64,000 nucleotides of DNA from Smittia aterrima (taxonomy: Eukaryota > Arthropoda > Insecta > Diptera > Chironomidae): positions 18,228,001 to 18,292,000 of the forward strand of contig CP093831.1 in NCBI GenBank assembly GCA_033063855.1, read 5' to 3'. Both the position numbers and the translations under genes were made by a program. Numbering within the stretch: the stretch's first letter is position 1; each line of letters starts with the position of its first letter. The notes under the pieces were generated by a model. The model was not told where the DNA came from. It ran no database searches and saw nothing but the letters and a program-made list of their open reading frames with translations. Shown here piece after piece: positions 12,735 through 22,270 of this stretch.

Positions 12735-15700
12735 ATGTCCTTCAATTTTGATCAATTTAATAATCATTCATTAGTGCAACAAAGTTCAGCTTCGCGGGCT
12801 TCAGAAGAAACTCAAATCGTGCCATCAGGATATGTAAAAATCAAAAGAAATGACGAGAAAGACATTTTCCAGAAATCGAAAATGAATTTGTCGCTGCCAG
12901 CTGCAATTAATTATCTCTGTGTTGCAAATGATTGGCTCGTTATCTTCATGTCCAACCAGCTTCTCTTCCGATTAAACTTGAAGCAACCGGATAAGCAATC
13001 AGAAGTTTTTCTTGAGAAATTTATTACCGGACAAAGAGTTTCCAACATGTTCATCGATTCAACTGGAACTCATCTTTTGTTATCTCTAGCACCAAAGTCA
13101 ACTGGATACAGTGCAGAGCTGATGTATCTGAATAAAAACAGCAACAAACCAAAGATTGTTACAAAGGTTTGATCAATATTATAAACATATCAAGAAGCCT
13201 CTAATCTCGATTTGTTTTAGTTTCGTGATCATGAAATAACAGCTGTTGCCTTCAATTTGGAAAATACTTCAGAGCTAAGCACAGGAAACATTTTATTGGG
13301 AACATCGAAAGGACTAATCTTTGAAGCTGATATTGGAAGTGAAGGTGACAAGCTAATTCAAAGCAACTGGAAGCAGGTAAGCTCGGTGAATGTTGATATT
13401 TCCTCTTTCGTGTCGTAACTCTAACTATTTACGTGTTTGCACAAGCTCCCGAGTTACATTCCACTTTATGGTAGTAAAGAAGTCGATGGATTGGTACTTA
13501 ATTTCATCTCAAATGCAGTGAATTAAGCTATTTATTGACATCTTGTTATTGTATGGTTTTTAGGTCTTTGATATTGGACGAGGCGACAACGGACCCATCA
13601 CTGGAATCGGTTTCTTTCGAGCTCCTGGAACCAACAATTTCATCGTCCTCGTTTCAACTTATGATCGTCTTTACAAATTCCATGAAGTCCTTCAGCCTAT
13701 CGATAATAAATTTCCTAATCTTCAAAACATCTTTACTCATTATCTAAACGTTCCGGAAGAAGCAAGAGATTATGAACAAATGGCCAGCAAGATAACATCA
13801 AACTCACAACTCGACTTCATCTACGAAAGCAAGTTCCCAAAATCGTTTGGCTGGATGACTGAAGCTGGAATATTCTTCGGGGAACTAAATCAAATTGCCG
13901 ACAGTCCAAACTTTTTAACAAGCAAGAAAACTTTGACATACCCAGAACAAGCTGATGATTATCGAACAGCAAGCTATGTCTCAAAGCATCAAAATCTTAC
14001 ACCAATCTCGTTTGCCCTCACCGATTTTCATCTTCTGTTGCAATTCTCAGATCACATTACTGGGATTTCTCTTATTAATCATGATGTTGTCTATGACGAA
14101 TACTTTGCGGATCAATATGGAAAGCTCCTGACAATAGCGAAAGATAAAAAGAATGGAAACATTTATACGTTCAGCAACAAAACAATTTTCAGATATCGAG
14201 TAAGTTTAGCTCAGTGTCAAAAGAAATTGTATAATCTAACTCTTATTGTTTTTCAGATCAACAACGAAAAACGAAATGTGTGGCAAATGTATCTGGATAG
14301 AAACGAATTTGAACTTGCTAAGAAGTACAGCCGTGACAACCCAGCACACTACGACATTGTTTTGTCTAAAATTGGAGATGATCTTTACGAGAAGAAGAAT
14401 TACCTTCAAAGTGCAAAGGTTTTTGCTCAAACTAAGCAAAGCTTTGAAGAAGTGACCTTAAAGTTTTTGCAAATCAACGAGAACCTCCCTCTTATCTATT
14501 ATCTAAAAAGTCGGTTGAGTGAATGCAACACTTTAGTTGATCAAACTCAAATTACAATGCTTGTCGTTTGGATTGTCGAACTTTATTTGACAGAGATGAA
14601 TAAATCGTCGATGACAGCGCTTGAAAGACAAAAGGAGTTCGATGAGTTCATGAGACAACCGATTGTAGAATCTTGTTTGAAGGATAACCGAAAAGTTATT
14701 TACGACATAATCGCATCACACGGTGATAATTATAATTTGACTGCTTTGACAACACTTAACGAAGATTATGAAGACGTAATTAATCAATATATTCAAGATG
14801 CTGAGTTCTCGGATGCGTTAGAAACGCTGAAGATTCAAAAGAGACCAGATCTATATTACAAGTTCACTCCAATCATCATGGAGGAGTTGCCAAAAGAAAC
14901 TATTCAAGTTCTCATTGATCGCGGCAAAGGTCTGAATGCTGTCAAGCTTCTACCGACTTTACTTTGCGTGAAAAGTGATAAACATCGTGCGGAAGTTGTC
15001 AAGTATTTGGAGTTCTCTATTCATTCGCTTGGAGTTCAGGAGCAATCGGTTCATAACTATTTGATTCAGCTGTACGCCAAGTACAATGATAAGGATAAGC
15101 TGATGAGTTATTTTGAGACTCAAGGAAAAGAGCTTTCGATGATTCATTATGATGTTCATTACGCGCTTAGGCTGTGCAAAGAGTTTAAAATTAAGGAAGC
15201 TTGTGTGTTTCTGCTTTGCATCTTAGAACTATGGCAACAAGCAGTTGAGCTGGCTCTCTCAGTTAGCACAAAACTTGCGCAACAAACTGCTTCACAACCT
15301 TCTGATCGTGAACTGAAAAGGAAACTTTGGTTGATCATCGCAGAGCGTGAAATCAGCGGAAAAGAAAATGTTCAAGAGGCTTTGGAGCTTCTGAAAATTT
15401 GTGATTTGTTGAGAATCGAAGATCTGCTTCCTTTCTTTTCTGATTTTCAAAAAATCGATCATTTTAAGGAAGCGATTTGCGACTCTCTCAAAGAATACAA
15501 TCAGAAGATTCAAGAGCAAAAGAAGGAAATGGAAGAATGTGCTGAAGCAGCTGAAAAGGTCAGAGAATCTATTCAGTCATTCCGCAATCGTTCGGTGACA
15601 ATCTGCGCTCAAGATAAATGCTCAGGATGTGGAAGTTTTCTGCTATTGAAGCCTTTCTTCCTGTTTCCATGCAGTCACAAGTTCCACTCTGAATGTCTGG

Positions 15701-16014
15701 AGAAAAATCTTATTCGTTTACTAAGTAAGTTCAATCAGTTTCATTTAAACTGTTTTTTTTCTAACGATATTCTTTTTGTAGCTCCCGAAGAAGGACAAAA
15801 GCTTTTGAAGCTTAAACAGAAACTTGCAATACTTTCAAATCAAATTGAACTGTCGAAGAACCAAAGCAACGCCATTCCAACCCATACGATTGCGGCTAGA
15901 GATCAACTAAAGCAGGACATTGAAAGTATTCTCTCGGCCGAATGCACAATGTGCGGAAGCTTGATGATTCAGCAACTAAATCAACATTTCAATATCATGA
16001 ATGAAACTTGGTGA
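12735..16014 (+). CDS. dor: Vps18 / Deep orange, HOPS-CORVET subunit (complete, five exons)
   Basis: Exons 12735-13166, 13221-13376, 13564-14199, 14257-15724 and 15782-16014 join in phase to give 974 aa, close to animal Vps18. The N-terminal part carries conserved propeller-region strings such as NMFIDSTGTHLLLSL and VFDIGRGDNGPITGI. The middle is a long alpha-solenoid with FELAKKYSRDNPAHYD near its start, followed by a coiled stretch. The C-terminus is a zinc RING-H2-like domain from about residue 863: CSGCGSFLLLKPFF, then PCSHKFHSECLEKN, then a final ECTMCG pair. In the family it is a core subunit of HOPS and CORVET tethers acting on endosomes, lysosomes and pigment granules. The last two introns are each 57 bp, a multiple of three, and stop-free, so a simple ORF call fuses exons 3-5. 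An AATAAA lies just after the stop. Confidence 0.96.
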
Positions 16015-16037
16015 AGTTTGAGCTGTTAAAGTATTTG

Positions 16038-16043
16038 AATAAA
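16038..16043 (+). terminator. Poly(A) signal of Vps18
   Basis: AATAAA lies 24 bp after the Vps18 TGA. The convergent C19orf12-like gene has a minus-strand AATAAA at 16108-16113, so the two 3' ends lie close together and may overlap. Confidence 0.6.
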
Positions 16044-16219
16044 TTATTTACTCATTCGATTATCTATATAGAACATTCCTATGATTCCACAACAAATTTC
16101 TTAACTTTTTATTTTTTGTAAAATGATTCACAACAAAAATGTGTTCAGTTCCTTGTCCATATCGGACTTTGAGTCTTTTTTTGATTTGAGACTGACGTAA
16201 CAAAGGAAATCTCGTTGGT

Positions 16220-16761
16220 TCAGTCAATGACATTCATTTGAAGCTCTTGAGCAAGGAATTGAGTCACTCTTTGCAGCACGATCTTCTGGAACGGAGCATT
16301 TGATAAAATCATTGGGATAAGCATCATTAAATCTTCAATTCCCGCATCTTTAAAAGCCTCGTGTATATGTCTAGCCAAAAGCTGCTGTTGCTCAATTGTC
16401 AAATCGTCTCGCAATATCAAAGCTGCCGATTTGAACTTGTCTAAAAAGGAATAATAAAATTTCCGTTTACAGTGAAGGACAGCAATAAATATTTGTACTA
16501 CAAACCTTTCGAATTCAGATATGAGTAGATCCCACCTCCAGTCGATCCAACAAGTATTCCAATTGGGCCCATTAACTGCAGAGACAAAGATATATTAAGA
16601 TGTGATTTCGCAATATGGAAGATTCTTACAACTGCTCCCACGAAAGTTGTCCCTGCTACGATAGCTGTGGCCCTAACAGAACTTTTGATTGTCACTCGAA
16701 TGTTGTGATTCTCAGCAACGACAGACACTGCTTCGATTAATTCTCTTGTTTTAATTGTCAT
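16220..16761 (-). CDS. C19orf12-like mitochondrial/ER membrane protein (three exons)
   Basis: Minus-strand exons 16761-16630, 16575-16506 and 16440-16220 join in phase to give 140 aa, the usual family size. The product starts MTIKTRELIEAVSVVAENHN. A glycine-rich hydrophobic hairpin follows, built from GTTFVGAVV and LMGPIGILVGSTGGGIYSYL, and the hairpin is split exactly by intron 1. The C-terminal part (DDLTIEQQQLLARHIHEAF, then a leucine/isoleucine helix) matches the family layout. Human C19orf12 is a small protein of mitochondria, ER and contact sites linked to a neurodegeneration with brain iron accumulation; flies have two homologues. The gene is convergent with Vps18 (206 bp between stops). 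The call rests on layout and remembered motifs. Confidence 0.85.
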
Positions 16762-17475
16762 CTTTGCTTATATTTTGTATTCAGCTGATAATTTGAACTT
16801 TGCACTCTTGAAACAATTAGATCGGAAAGCAACTTCAAAACAACCAGTCAATATGATTGCAATTCAATGACTGAAATTCTCAATCAACGATAGCTTGATA
16901 TAAATTATCGCAAACAAAAAAGCGTTTGAATTTTCAACAAAAAAGAGAAATGTTTATGTAGGGACAATTCGAAGCTTTCGACACAAAATGAATGAACGAT
17001 TCGAGTTTATGATGAATTGCTTTTTCTTGGATCAAATATTTAAAGCTTGTAATTCTGTTAAAAAGACTTTGATCCAAATCATTGGAGACCTTGCCACTCA
17101 CATACAAATTCAATTTAAATTTATTTTCACTAAAAATTTTAGCGCGAGAGCGATAAGCTTCTAACAAATTTTGTTGTCTTATCATAAGTCGTTTTTGCTA
17201 CAAAAATTATTGATAACACAATTCGCCGAATTAAATTCAAGTATCTAAATCCGAGTCTAAATCAGTTTTATATCCAAACTTATAATAATTTTAGCTGAAC
17301 TCGCTGAAGAGTTTGAAGATTATCATAAATTGAGACTGACGTAACAACAAAAATTCCTTTGGGTCCATCTTTTACTTTTATTGTCAATCAACTTAAAAAA
17401 AGATTAGTCTACAATGAAAATTATTGTCTTATCAGCATTCGAGTTTTAAAAAATGATAACGCAGTTCGTTGAAAA
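16762..17475. other. Intergenic region with a decayed copy of the DJ-1 5' end
   Basis: From about 17175 to 17320 the sequence mirrors the promoter and first codons of DJ-1 (17415-17535). ATAACACAATTCGCCGAA parallels ATAACGCAGTTCGTTGAA. Then AATAATTTTAGCTGAACTCG parallels AATAATTTTATCTGAGCTCG. The copy lacks the ATG and has no usable frame. A second repeat, TTGAGACTGACGTAACA at 17327-17343, recurs near 16186-16202 behind the C19orf12-like gene. A minus-strand 83-codon frame at 16934-17185 has no recognised family and is not called. Confidence 0.55.
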
Positions 17476-18033
17476 ATGTCGAGCAAGTCGGTTTTAATAA
17501 TTTTATCTGAGCTCGCCGAAGAGTTAGAGGTTGCTAGCCCAGTAGATTTTCTAAGACTATGCGAAGTGAAAGTCACGGTCGCTGGATTAAATGGAATTCA
17601 TGCAGTGAAATGTGCAAGAGGCTTGATTATCTCACCTGAAGTGTCACTCGAGGCAGTAAAAGATGATTTTTTCGACGTTATTGTGTTGCCCGGAGGAAGA
17701 TTCGGCTCTGATTATATCGCTGAGTCTGATGTTGTTGGCGAAATACTTAAACGTCAAAATGATCGTGGTGGTCTGATTGCTGGAATTTGTGGAAGTCCAA
17801 AAGCTTTTCTGAAAAATCAAATCGGATTTGGAAAAACGATTACTTCTTATCCAACATCAGAAGAAGTGTTGTCAATCAACTACAACTACAGTGAAGCTCC
17901 GCTAGTCCAAGACGGTAATCTGATAACGGCTCGGGGACCAGCACAAGCTCTTTTGTGGAGTCAAAAAATTGCGTCAAACATCGTTGATGAAGAAACGCTC
18001 AAAAAAGCTATGAAGCACATGTTGATTGAATAA
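17476..18033 (+). CDS. DJ-1/PARK7-like protein (intronless, divergent)
   Basis: A single 185-aa frame starts MSSKSVLIILSELAEELEV. The DJ-1/ThiJ/PfpI fold is evident: VKVTVAGLNG near residue 31, DVIVLPGG near 67, the nucleophile elbow IAGICGSP with Cys105 (human Cys106), and DGNLITARGPA near the end. The acid residue corresponding to human Glu18 is kept. The family has redox-sensing, chaperone and glyoxalase/deglycase-type activities that depend on that cysteine. Differences from typical fly and human DJ-1: the GAEE segment reads LAEE, the residues after the cysteine are Gly-Ser rather than Ala-Ala/Gly, and GPGT becomes GPAQ. With no introns and a 5'-end duplicate upstream, it could be a lineage-specific or retro-derived paralogue. 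AATAAA at 18044-18049 is a likely poly(A) signal. Confidence 0.93.
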   Translation: MSSKSVLIILSELAEELEVASPVDFLRLCEVKVTVAGLNGIHAVKCARGLIISPEVSLEAVKDDFFDVIVLPGGRFGSDYIAESDVVGEILKRQNDRGGLIAGICGSPKAFLKNQIGFGKTITSYPTSEEVLSINYNYSEAPLVQDGNLITARGPAQALLWSQKIASNIVDEETLKKAMKHMLIE

Positions 18034-18522
18034 TTAATTGCACAATAAATTAAAAAATTCAATTCATTCAAAAACAAAAATTTCTATTGACTCTGACCAT
18101 GGACCATGACAAACAAACATGAAGGCGAACCAGACGATAAATCCTAATTTTAGGTCCTTGCAAATCATTTAAAAATTCGAAAAAACAGGAAATTTATATT
18201 GAAAACATTTGTGTGAATATTCGGGAAAAGATCGACAAGTTGATAAATCTTAGCAATCGAGTCGTGGAAAATTTGCAAATTATTAAAACATTACATTTAC
18301 AAAAAATATGCATTTAAATTAAGCGATAACTCAACAGTTGTAAACGGAAAAAGACCATTTAATATTTTCTAAAATTTCAATTTATTTGAGTACGACGCAA
18401 TAAATGTGCAATTCTCAATTTTTTGCCAAAAAACATTAAAATCATAAAAACTTATTTCTCATGTAAGAAGTTAAAAATAAAATTGCACAATTTTTTCAAT
18501 AGAAATGTAAATTTCAACTGAT
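18034..18522. other. Short AT-rich gap between DJ-1 and the peptide cluster
   Basis: It contains the DJ-1 poly(A) signal and the 3' flank of the first minus-strand peptide gene. No further open frame, RNA gene or repeat is seen. Confidence 0.5.
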
Positions 18523-18782
18523 TTAGAAGGGACTCTGCCTGAAGAAAGATTTTACAATGTTTGTGACTCCATTGAAGACCCCTTCCACTTGCTCGATGAT
18601 TCTTCCGCTAATTCCATCGTTGGCCCGAGGACTTTGCTGAAGGAAGCTCTCACGTGAGAACTGGGATTGGGGATTCTAAAGAATTTTAAATTATAATAAA
18701 AATATTTTATGAATATTTCAGTTTCACTCACAGCAATGACAACAGCAACAAGTGCAATCAAAAGAAAAATTTGTAACTTCAT
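18523..18782 (-). CDS. Short secreted peptide A, tandem family of unknown function
   Basis: Exons 18782-18732 and 18675-18523 (intron with GTGAGT donor and TTTAG acceptor, phase 0) encode 67 aa. The first 17 residues, MKLQIFLLIALVAVVIA, are a clear signal peptide and fill exon 1. The rest starts NPQSQFSRESF, continues PRANDGISGRIIEQVEGVF and ends KSFFRQSPF. The tail could form an amphipathic helix. It shares ANDxISGRxIExVE and a basic FR near the end with the two genes to the right, so it is a diverged tandem copy. Unlike them it has no second intron at the R|AND junction. There are no cysteines and no recognised family; roles in defence, reproduction or structure are all open. Confidence 0.75.
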
Positions 18783-19423
18783 ATTTAAGCTTTAAAGTTA
18801 ATCCTGCTCGTAGAGAGTTGAAATCAAAACTGAATGAACCTTAAAAATTTCTATTCGTTTTCATTCAATCTGCCTATAAAGAAATATTCACACGAGATGA
18901 AAATCAGCTGATTTTATCGCGACGATTTCAGTTTGAAAATATTTATGTTTAACAAAACATTTTGTTAAAAGATTTTATCAAGCGCCAAGGTCAATACTTC
19001 GTTTCTTTTATACTAGCAAACAAAACCATCAGATGAGTCACCTTTGTTTTTGAATTATTTTTTTAGCCACTTCAGTTATGCAAACCAGAAATGCATTATT
19101 ATAGCTCTCATCTAGATTGAAAATTTATGCAAGTTGAATGTAAGGAAATGCATTTTCTAAATGAAGTTCAGTTTTACGATAAAACTTTAACATGCTTATG
19201 TCAATTAAATGAAGACAGTAACAAAAATTTTGTTTCTTTAATTATTCTCGTAAGTATTAATAAGCTTTTGTCCGAGCTTTCAAGTAATTCAATTTTTTCA
19301 TAGTCGTTTGTTGGAATCTCAATTCAACATACGATGAAATAACAAACGATAATCGAGAATACTAAATTATTTTATTTCATTCACCATTGGATTTCAATAA
19401 AACTGCAATTTGACATTATTTGT
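18783..19423. other. Spacer between peptide genes A and B
   Basis: This is the upstream flank of peptide A and the 3' flank of peptide B. It contains AT-rich sequence and no supported gene. A sequence like the B/C leader (TTAACTTTAAAGCTT just 5' of the A start, minus strand) suggests the promoter-proximal part was duplicated with the genes. Confidence 0.45.
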
Positions 19424-19749
19424 TTAGACCGGGACGAATCTGAAGAAAATTTTGATAATGCCCATGACACTGTGGAAAGTTCCTTCAACTACTTCGATCA
19501 CTCGTCCACTGATATTGTCGTTTGCCTAAAATAAAAAATGTTTTGATACATTATATAGTATACGAGAGAGTTGATTTTTAAAATTGATATTACTCGAGTT
19601 GACGTTTGACCAGAATCACCAAGAAGAGGAAGCTGTGGAAACTAAATATAAAAATAATAATGTTAGTCTCGAATCAAATATAAAACTATTTTTCTTACAG
19701 CAACCACAACTGCGACAATTGTAATTATGAAGAAAATCTGAATTTTCAT
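19424..19749 (-). CDS. Short secreted peptide B, tandem family of unknown function
   Basis: Exons 19749-19699, 19641-19594 and 19525-19424 join at phase-0 introns to give 66 aa. Exon 1 is a signal peptide (MKIQIFFIITIVAVVVA). Exon 2 encodes FPQLPLLGDSGQTSTR. Exon 3 encodes ANDNISGRVIEVVEGTF and ends KIFFRFVPV. Each exon is thus a separate module: secretion, a Pro/Gly/Ser/Thr spacer ending in Arg, and a possible amphipathic helix. The Arg at the exon 2 end could be a processing point, but that is inference. A GATA-type site (AGATAA, 19811-19816) lies about 62 bp upstream of the start, at almost the same distance as in peptide C. Family unknown. Confidence 0.75.
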
Positions 19750-20167
19750 CGCAGAGCTTTAAAATTGAACTTGCTTGAAGAGAGACGAAATGGAAAATAA
19801 AATTTGAAGTAGATAAAATGGCAGTAATTTTGTACTCCAATTGATGATGATTCCGAAAATGTAGACAAGATTGACTCGATAACAGTATTTTTTTGTATGG
19901 AAAAAGTGTGAAAGTAGCCGTCGGATGATGTGAACTTGTAGAAAATTTACGACAGAATTTAATTCCAGATTTTTATCAATTGTCTCGGTTCATGTTTATG
20001 TCGTTGCTTGTCAGGTAATTACCGATGGAACACTTTCATGAAATAAAAGTATTAAGATCATTCAGGATCGAAATGAAGCAATAATTTAGAATTTTTCCAG
20101 ATTAATGAAATTTATTCAACTCTTAATCTTTAGAAAATAAGTGAAATGTTAATTTGACCTTATTTAC
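19750..20167. other. Spacer between peptide genes B and C
   Basis: It contains the B upstream region, including AGATAA at 19811-19816, and the C 3' flank. No other gene is seen. Confidence 0.45.
19811..19816 (-). promoter_or_regulatory. GATA-type motif upstream of peptide B
   Basis: AGATAA on the plus strand (TTATCT as read by the gene). It lies in a block conserved upstream of both B and C (TTATCTACT followed by a T-rich leader). GATA factors drive fat body and gut genes in flies; use here is inferred only from position and conservation between the two copies. Confidence 0.3.
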
Positions 20168-20495
20168 TTAGACCGGGACCAATCTGAAAACAACTTTAAT
20201 TATTGCCATGACGCCATTAAAAGTCGTTTCCACTACTTCGATCACTCGTCCGCTGATATTATCGTTTGCCTAAAATAAAAAATGTTTTGATACATTATAT
20301 AGTATACGAGAGAGTTGATTTTTAAAATTGATATTACTCGAGTTGACGTTTGACCAGAATCACCAAGAAGTGGAAGCTGTGGTAACTGTAAATAAAAATA
20401 TTTTAGTTGTCTCCTTCAGATTACTCACAGATTTTACTCACAGCAACCACAACTGCGAGAATTATGGTTATCAAGAAAATTTGGACTTTCATCAT
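20168..20495 (-). CDS. Short secreted peptide C, tandem family of unknown function
   Basis: Exons 20495-20442, 20385-20338 and 20269-20168 join in phase to give 67 aa (66 if the second of two adjacent ATGs is used). The signal peptide is MMKVQIFLITIILAVVVA. Exon 2 gives LPQLPLLGDSGQTSTR, identical to B except for its first residue. Exon 3 gives ANDNISGRVIEVVETTF and ends KVVFRLVPV. Intron 2 (68 bp) is identical to that of B, and identity runs into both flanking exons, while the rest of exon 3 has diverged. AGATAA at 20556-20561 is about 61 bp upstream of the first ATG. Function unknown. Confidence 0.75.
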
Positions 20496-20555
20496 TGAGC
20501 TTTTTAAAGTTAAACTTGCTTAATGCGAGACAAAACTGGAAATAAAAGTTGGAGT

Positions 20556-20561
20556 AGATAA
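20556..20561 (-). promoter_or_regulatory. GATA-type motif upstream of peptide C
   Basis: AGATAA at the equivalent position to the motif in front of peptide B. It may simply be shared by duplication. Confidence 0.3.
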
Positions 20562-20735
20562 ATGACAGAAAATTTATTCTCGAGTTGATAGTTGTTCTGA
20601 AAATTGCAGATACGAACTTGTAGTATTTATCGCACGAGTGAACAGAGATTTTGATCAGTTGTCCAAGTTCATGGCGTTGCTTTTAGTTATTTACTGATTT
20701 ATCAGTTTCATTATAATATTTATGACTGGGCCAAA

Positions 20736-20742
20736 GAGTGGT
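20736..20742. repeat. Left target-site duplication of MITE copy 1
   Basis: GAGTGGT directly abuts the left terminus and is repeated at 21424-21430 after the right terminus. Confidence 0.8.
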
Positions 20743-21423
20743 CATAGATAACAACATAACTAGATGCGACACTTCGCCAATAACGGTTTCAGAGAGGTTG
20801 CATTGTTGTTGTTTTTCACTTTGTTTGATTCCGATTCGGAATGGACCGAAATGTATGATTCCGGATTGGAATCATATATTTTGCTCCATTCCGGATTGGA
20901 ATCGAGCAGTTTTTTTCGTTCGTTTTGGGTTGTTGTTGTTGTTTGAGAGAGGTTGGAGGAAATTCAACAGAAACTCAGCTGTTTTTCCTAAAACCTTTGA
21001 AGTTTTATACAAAATGAAAGATTTACTAGTTCGCCTAGCCCCTTAAGGATTTTTTTGAAAGAAGTCAATAAATGAATCATGTATAAAAAAATTAAGAAAC
21101 CTGTTGCAATGGGGAAGTTTGGGAATCGATCTAAAATCAAAAAGCTATCACTTATTTAACAACAGACAGATTAAAGCTGACAGCAAGAGAAATATCTCAA
21201 CGCGTTAATAACAAAGAGCAATAATTCTATTAAAAACTAATTTTATTAAAATCAACGAAAAAAACTATGCTTGATTCCAATCCGGAATGGAGCGAAATGT
21301 ATGATTCCAATCCGGAATCATACATTTCGGTCCATTCCAAACCGTAATCAAACAAAGTGAAAAACAACAACAATGCAACCTCTCTGAACTTGAGTGTCGC
21401 ATCTAGTTATGTTGTTATCTATG
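20743..21423. mobile_element. Foldback/MITE-like element, copy 1, with 7-bp target duplication
   Basis: The two arms are long near-perfect inverted repeats, about 20743-20909 and 21268-21423. The outer ends read CATAGATAACAACATAACT on the left and the exact reverse complement on the right. Direct repeats GAGTGGT (20736-20742 and 21424-21430) flank the element and look like a target-site duplication. The arms contain several copies of a partly palindromic unit of the type GATTCCGGATTGGAATC. The interior, about 360 bp, is AT-rich and has no transposase frame, so this is a nonautonomous element. A 7-bp duplication does not point clearly to one superfamily. Confidence 0.88.
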
Positions 21424-21430
21424 GAGTGGT
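21424..21430. repeat. Right target-site duplication of MITE copy 1
   Basis: GAGTGGT, matching 20736-20742. Confidence 0.8.
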
Positions 21431-21479
21431 ATAAAAAATTGAATGAAATTTTTATTTTCAATTTAAACATTTTCGAAAA

Positions 21480-22270
21480 TTAATAATTCCAAAATAGTTC
21501 ATCGATTATGAACTTTTCTCCAAACATCATGCCACATTTAATTTCACTGTTAATAAAGTTTCTGACTTTTTCAAATTGATCGGCATTAATAATGGAAGTT
21601 GTCGGAGCGTTGAGAAACAATTCTTGTTGCATGCAGTCGAGAAGATAAAATAAATTCGGAGGTATATTACACCTTTTAAATCCTATGACATTTGAGGCTA
21701 AAAAAAGAAAATTGAAGTCACAAATTTTAAAAATATTAGTCGTCTTACTTAAGCTAGAGCAGAGGTCAAATGCGCTATCGATGATTGGCTTCCAAAGGTC
21801 ATAGTCGTTTTCAGAATCGTCGAAGTCATTTTTGTAAAGTTCGATCATTTTATCTTTTCGAATTTTAAAAGAATCCAATAAAGAAGTTGCGTTCATTAAA
21901 CAAGAGAGATAACAGCATGATACACTTCCGCACTGTTCTCTACAAAAGGCTCTTACATCTTTAGGTATTGAAATTAAGGGAACATCAACACATTTATTAG
22001 AATTCAGTTTCGCTGTTTTAAAAGTTTCCTCGCATGTATTTCTTTCATCCGCAGATGGGAAGAATAAGGAAATATCAATAACAAAAATATCTTCGTATTT
22101 TGTTCCACAAGTATCTTCTTCTTGAACATAGTGTCTCGTTGTATTGCATTCTTCATTTGTAACGAATGACGATTGCGGGCAATTTAAAAAGTTTTGCTGA
22201 CACATACAGTTGTACATTGGTATATAATAATCTGGGAATTGACATTCACCGGTTCCAGTTTGATTGTCGA
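21480..22270 (-). CDS. Odorant-binding-protein-like exons, copy 1 (5' exon not found)
   Basis: Exons 22270-21749 and 21697-21480 are separated by a stop-free 51-bp intron. The reading frame is cysteine-rich. It opens with the tail of one domain, GECQFPDYYIPMYNCMCQQN then FLNCP. A second domain follows, with CVDVPLISIPKDVRAFC, CCYLSCLMNATS, WKPIIDSAFDLC and, after the intron, FKRCNIPPNLFYLLDCMQQ with ELFLN. The spacing suggests a double-domain, Plus-C-type member of the insect OBP family, which carries small hydrophobic ligands in lymph or other secretions. The acceptor at 22271-22272 demands an upstream exon with a signal peptide and the rest of domain 1. None is present in the 250 bp before the next copy. 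Either this is a 5'-truncated duplicate, or it splices from the neighbouring copy at 22520-23662, whose exon phase fits. The OBP call is by cysteine pattern only. Confidence 0.55.

Noticed and set aside
13444..13520. Protein-like open stretch inside Vps18 intron 2 (LPSYIPLYGSKEVDGLV)
   Set aside because: It ends in a stop and has no counterpart in Vps18; exons 2 and 3 join in phase without it.
16934..17185. 83-codon minus-strand frame starting MIRQQNLLEAYRS
   Set aside because: It superficially recalls LYR-motif proteins but lacks the LYR triplet, and its 5' end overlaps the duplicated DJ-1 promoter relic.
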